From: Actinomycetota bacterium
GTDB taxonomy: Bacteria > Actinomycetota > Acidimicrobiia > Acidimicrobiales > CADCSY01
Assembly: GCA_019348335.1 (NCBI GenBank)
Contig: JAHWJR010000017.1
Span: forward strand, 1-7,427
Direction: 5' to 3'
DNA length: 7,427 bases
Shown here: piece by piece, positions 6,466 through 7,427 of the stretch
How the letters are laid out: each line of letters opens with the position of its first letter
Position numbering within the stretch: the first letter of the stretch is position 1
Made by a program: the position numbers and the translations under genes
Notes under the pieces: model-generated
Database searches by the model: none
Told to the model about the DNA's origin: nothing
What the model saw: only the letters and a program-made list of their open reading frames with translations

Positions 6466-7302
6466 TCAGGCGGCGGCGATGCTCTCGGCGTCGATCTTGA
6501 GCTCGTCGACCGCCCGCTTGACGATGCGGCGGGCTGCCTCGGCGGTGACGCCGAGGACCTCACCGACCTCACGGAAGCTGTGCTTCTGACCGTCGGCCAG
6601 GCCGAAGCGGTGCTCGACGGCGACCCGGGCGCGGGGCTCGAGGCGGTCGAGGAGGTTGGTGACCATCTCCTCGTGGATCTGCTCGATCACGACCTGCTCG
6701 GGACCGGGCAGGGCGTCGGGGAGGAGGTCGACCAGCTCCTGCTCGCCGTCGTCGCCGACGGTGCGGTCGAGGCTGGTGGGGGTGGCCAGACGGTGCAGGT
6801 TGGCCAGCTCGTCGTCGAGCTCGTCGCCCTCACCCGAGACCGCCCGCAGCGCCGCTCGCAGCTGGGCCGAGCGCTCGCTGGGCAGCCGCACCAGGTTGGC
6901 CTTCTGGTCGAGCGCCCGACCGATGGCCTGGCGGATCCAGAAGGTGGCGTAGGTGGAGAACTTGAAGCCCTTGCGCCAGTCGAACTTCTCGACGGCGTGC
7001 TCGAGCCCGAGGTTGCCCTCCTGGATGAGGTCGAGCAGGTCCATGCCCGGGGGCAGGGGGTAGCGGCGGGCGATGCTCACCACCAGGCGCAGGTTGGCCC
7101 GGATGAAGTAGTCCCGGGCGCGGGCGGCCTCACGGATGGTCCGCTTCAGCTCGGTGCGGCGCCGGCCGGTCTCGCCGGCGTCGAGCAGCGCCTGGGCCTC
7201 ACGTCCTGCCTCGACCTTCTGCGAGAGCTCGCGCTCCTGGGCCGCGTTGAGGAGGGGGACGAGCCCGATCTCGTGGAGGTATTGTCCGACTGAATCTCTC
7301 AT
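6466..7302 (-). CDS. Sigma-70 family RNA polymerase sigma factor (primary-like, no region 1.1)
   Basis: A 278-residue sigma factor of the sigma-70 group 2/3 kind. Region 1.2 is residues 1-33 ('DSVGQYLHEIG'). Region 2 is about 62-131, with 'LRLVVSIARRY', 'DLLDLIQEGNLGL' and 'FSTYATFWIRQAIGRAL'. Region 3 is shortened and unusual (about 132-175), with a 'SLDRTVGDDGEQEL' linker. Region 4 is about 215-270, with 'RFGLADGQKHSFREVGEVLGV'. The -35 recognition helix is divergent: V252-T-A-E-A-A-R-R-I-V261 where primary sigmas have VTRERIRQIE, and region 2.4 has F121 and G128 where E. coli sigma-70 has W433 and T440. ATG at 7302 is preferred over GTG at 7320, because region 1.2 starts right there, GGAACGGGA lies just upstream, and a candidate promoter -10 overlaps 7320. 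The PPOX gene follows after one base. It should direct RNA polymerase to a subset of promoters, probably under stress. Confidence 0.94.
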   Translation of the reverse strand: MRDSVGQYLHEIGLVPLLNAAQERELSQKVEAGREAQALLDAGETGRRRTELKRTIREAARARDYFIRANLRLVVSIARRYPLPPGMDLLDLIQEGNLGLEHAVEKFDWRKGFKFSTYATFWIRQAIGRALDQKANLVRLPSERSAQLRAALRAVSGEGDELDDELANLHRLATPTSLDRTVGDDGEQELVDLLPDALPGPEQVVIEQIHEEMVTNLLDRLEPRARVAVEHRFGLADGQKHSFREVGEVLGVTAEAARRIVKRAVDELKIDAESIAAA

Positions 7303-7315
7303 TGTATCCCGTTCC

Positions 7316-7342
7316 AACACTCGTCACGTCGACGTCATTCCC
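7316..7342 (-). promoter_or_regulatory. Candidate sigma-R/sigma-H-type promoter of the sigma factor gene
   Basis: On the minus strand GGGAAT (7342-7337) is followed by exactly 18 bases and GTT (7318-7316). This is the consensus known for the thiol-oxidative-stress ECF sigma factors sigma-R of Streptomyces and sigma-H of mycobacteria (GGGAAT-N18-GTT). Transcription would start near 7310-7307, leaving about 5-8 bases before the ATG at 7302. Alternative sigma genes (hrdD, sigB) are known targets of these ECF sigmas, which makes the placement sensible. It rests on sequence match only. Confidence 0.55.
7326..7335. repeat. 10-base perfect palindrome in the promoter spacer
   Basis: ACGTCGACGT reads the same on both strands and sits inside the 18-base spacer of the candidate promoter. 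It is flanked by two direct copies of CGTCA (7322-7326 and 7333-7337) set 11 bases apart, about one helical turn. A regulator could bind here, but no family can be assigned and chance is possible in GC-rich DNA. Confidence 0.35.
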
Positions 7343-7392
7343 GAGCTGCGGTCGAAAGTTCCCGGCGGGGGGAGGCGCCGTACCATCTCTAC

Positions 7393-7418
7393 GAACGCCC
7401 GGGGCCGTCTGGACGTTC
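7393..7418. repeat. Inverted repeat upstream of the sigma gene promoter
   Basis: GAACGCCC (7393-7400) and GGACGTTC (7411-7418) are inverted copies with one mismatch in eight and a 10-base spacer. The rest of 7321-7427 shows no convincing gene. On the + strand there is a weak TACCAT -10-like hexamer at 7381, which could belong to a divergent gene beyond the window edge. Confidence 0.3.
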
Positions 7419-7427
7419 CTTCCGCGG

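Noticed and set aside
6465..6572. Extended N-terminus for the PPOX protein overlapping the sigma gene
   Set aside because: The extra 36 residues are Ser/Arg/Pro-rich and simply shadow the sigma C-terminus; the GTG at 6464 gives the normal family length.
7301..7306. TACAAT on the minus strand as a sigma-70 -10 box
   Set aside because: It overlaps the ATG, so a transcript would begin inside the gene, and no good -35 lies 17 bases upstream.
7303..7320. GTG at 7320 as the sigma factor start
   Set aside because: It falls between the candidate -35 and -10 boxes and adds six unconserved residues before region 1.2.

Overview
The window is a GC-rich stretch of bacterial chromosome, almost entirely coding. 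Its gene types point to a high-GC actinobacterium: a class II (mycobacterial-type) DAHP synthase, a GH15 protein starting with the actinobacterial 'PSPLEDYALLGDTES' style N-terminus, a PPOX-class probable F420-dependent enzyme, and a primary-like sigma factor lacking region 1.1. A deep lineage such as Acidimicrobiia is my best guess, but the sequence does not prove it. I see no rRNA, tRNA, CRISPR array, IS element or phage gene.

Left part (1-2788, + strand): three tightly linked genes. These are a MoxR-family AAA+ ATPase (5' end outside the window), a CoxE-like VWA protein starting in the ATPase stop codon (TGATG), and a histidine phosphatase starting in the VWA stop codon (ATGA). The first two form a classic ATPase/MIDAS-adaptor chaperone pair, whose client is not visible here. 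The phosphatase is the less expected partner.

Middle and right part (2810-7302, - strand, read right to left): sigma factor, PPOX-fold oxidoreductase, class II DAHP synthase, GH15 glycosidase. The sigma and PPOX genes are one base apart and must be co-transcribed. A 61-base gap with a small hairpin precedes the DAHP synthase gene, and 21 bases separate that from the GH15 gene. The two gene blocks converge with only 21 bases between their stop codons.

Most notable observations: (1) the sigma gene is preceded by an exact GGGAAT-N18-GTT, the consensus of sigma-R/sigma-H thiol-stress promoters, placed so that the transcript would be nearly leaderless; (2) the sigma factor has a strongly altered -35 recognition helix and changes in region 2.4. 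Together they suggest a stress-inducible alternative sigma factor with its own promoter preference, co-expressed with a small flavin/F420-type enzyme. I see no clearly new multi-gene defence or mobile system. The three-gene MoxR-VWA-phosphatase unit is the nearest thing to an uncharacterised system.
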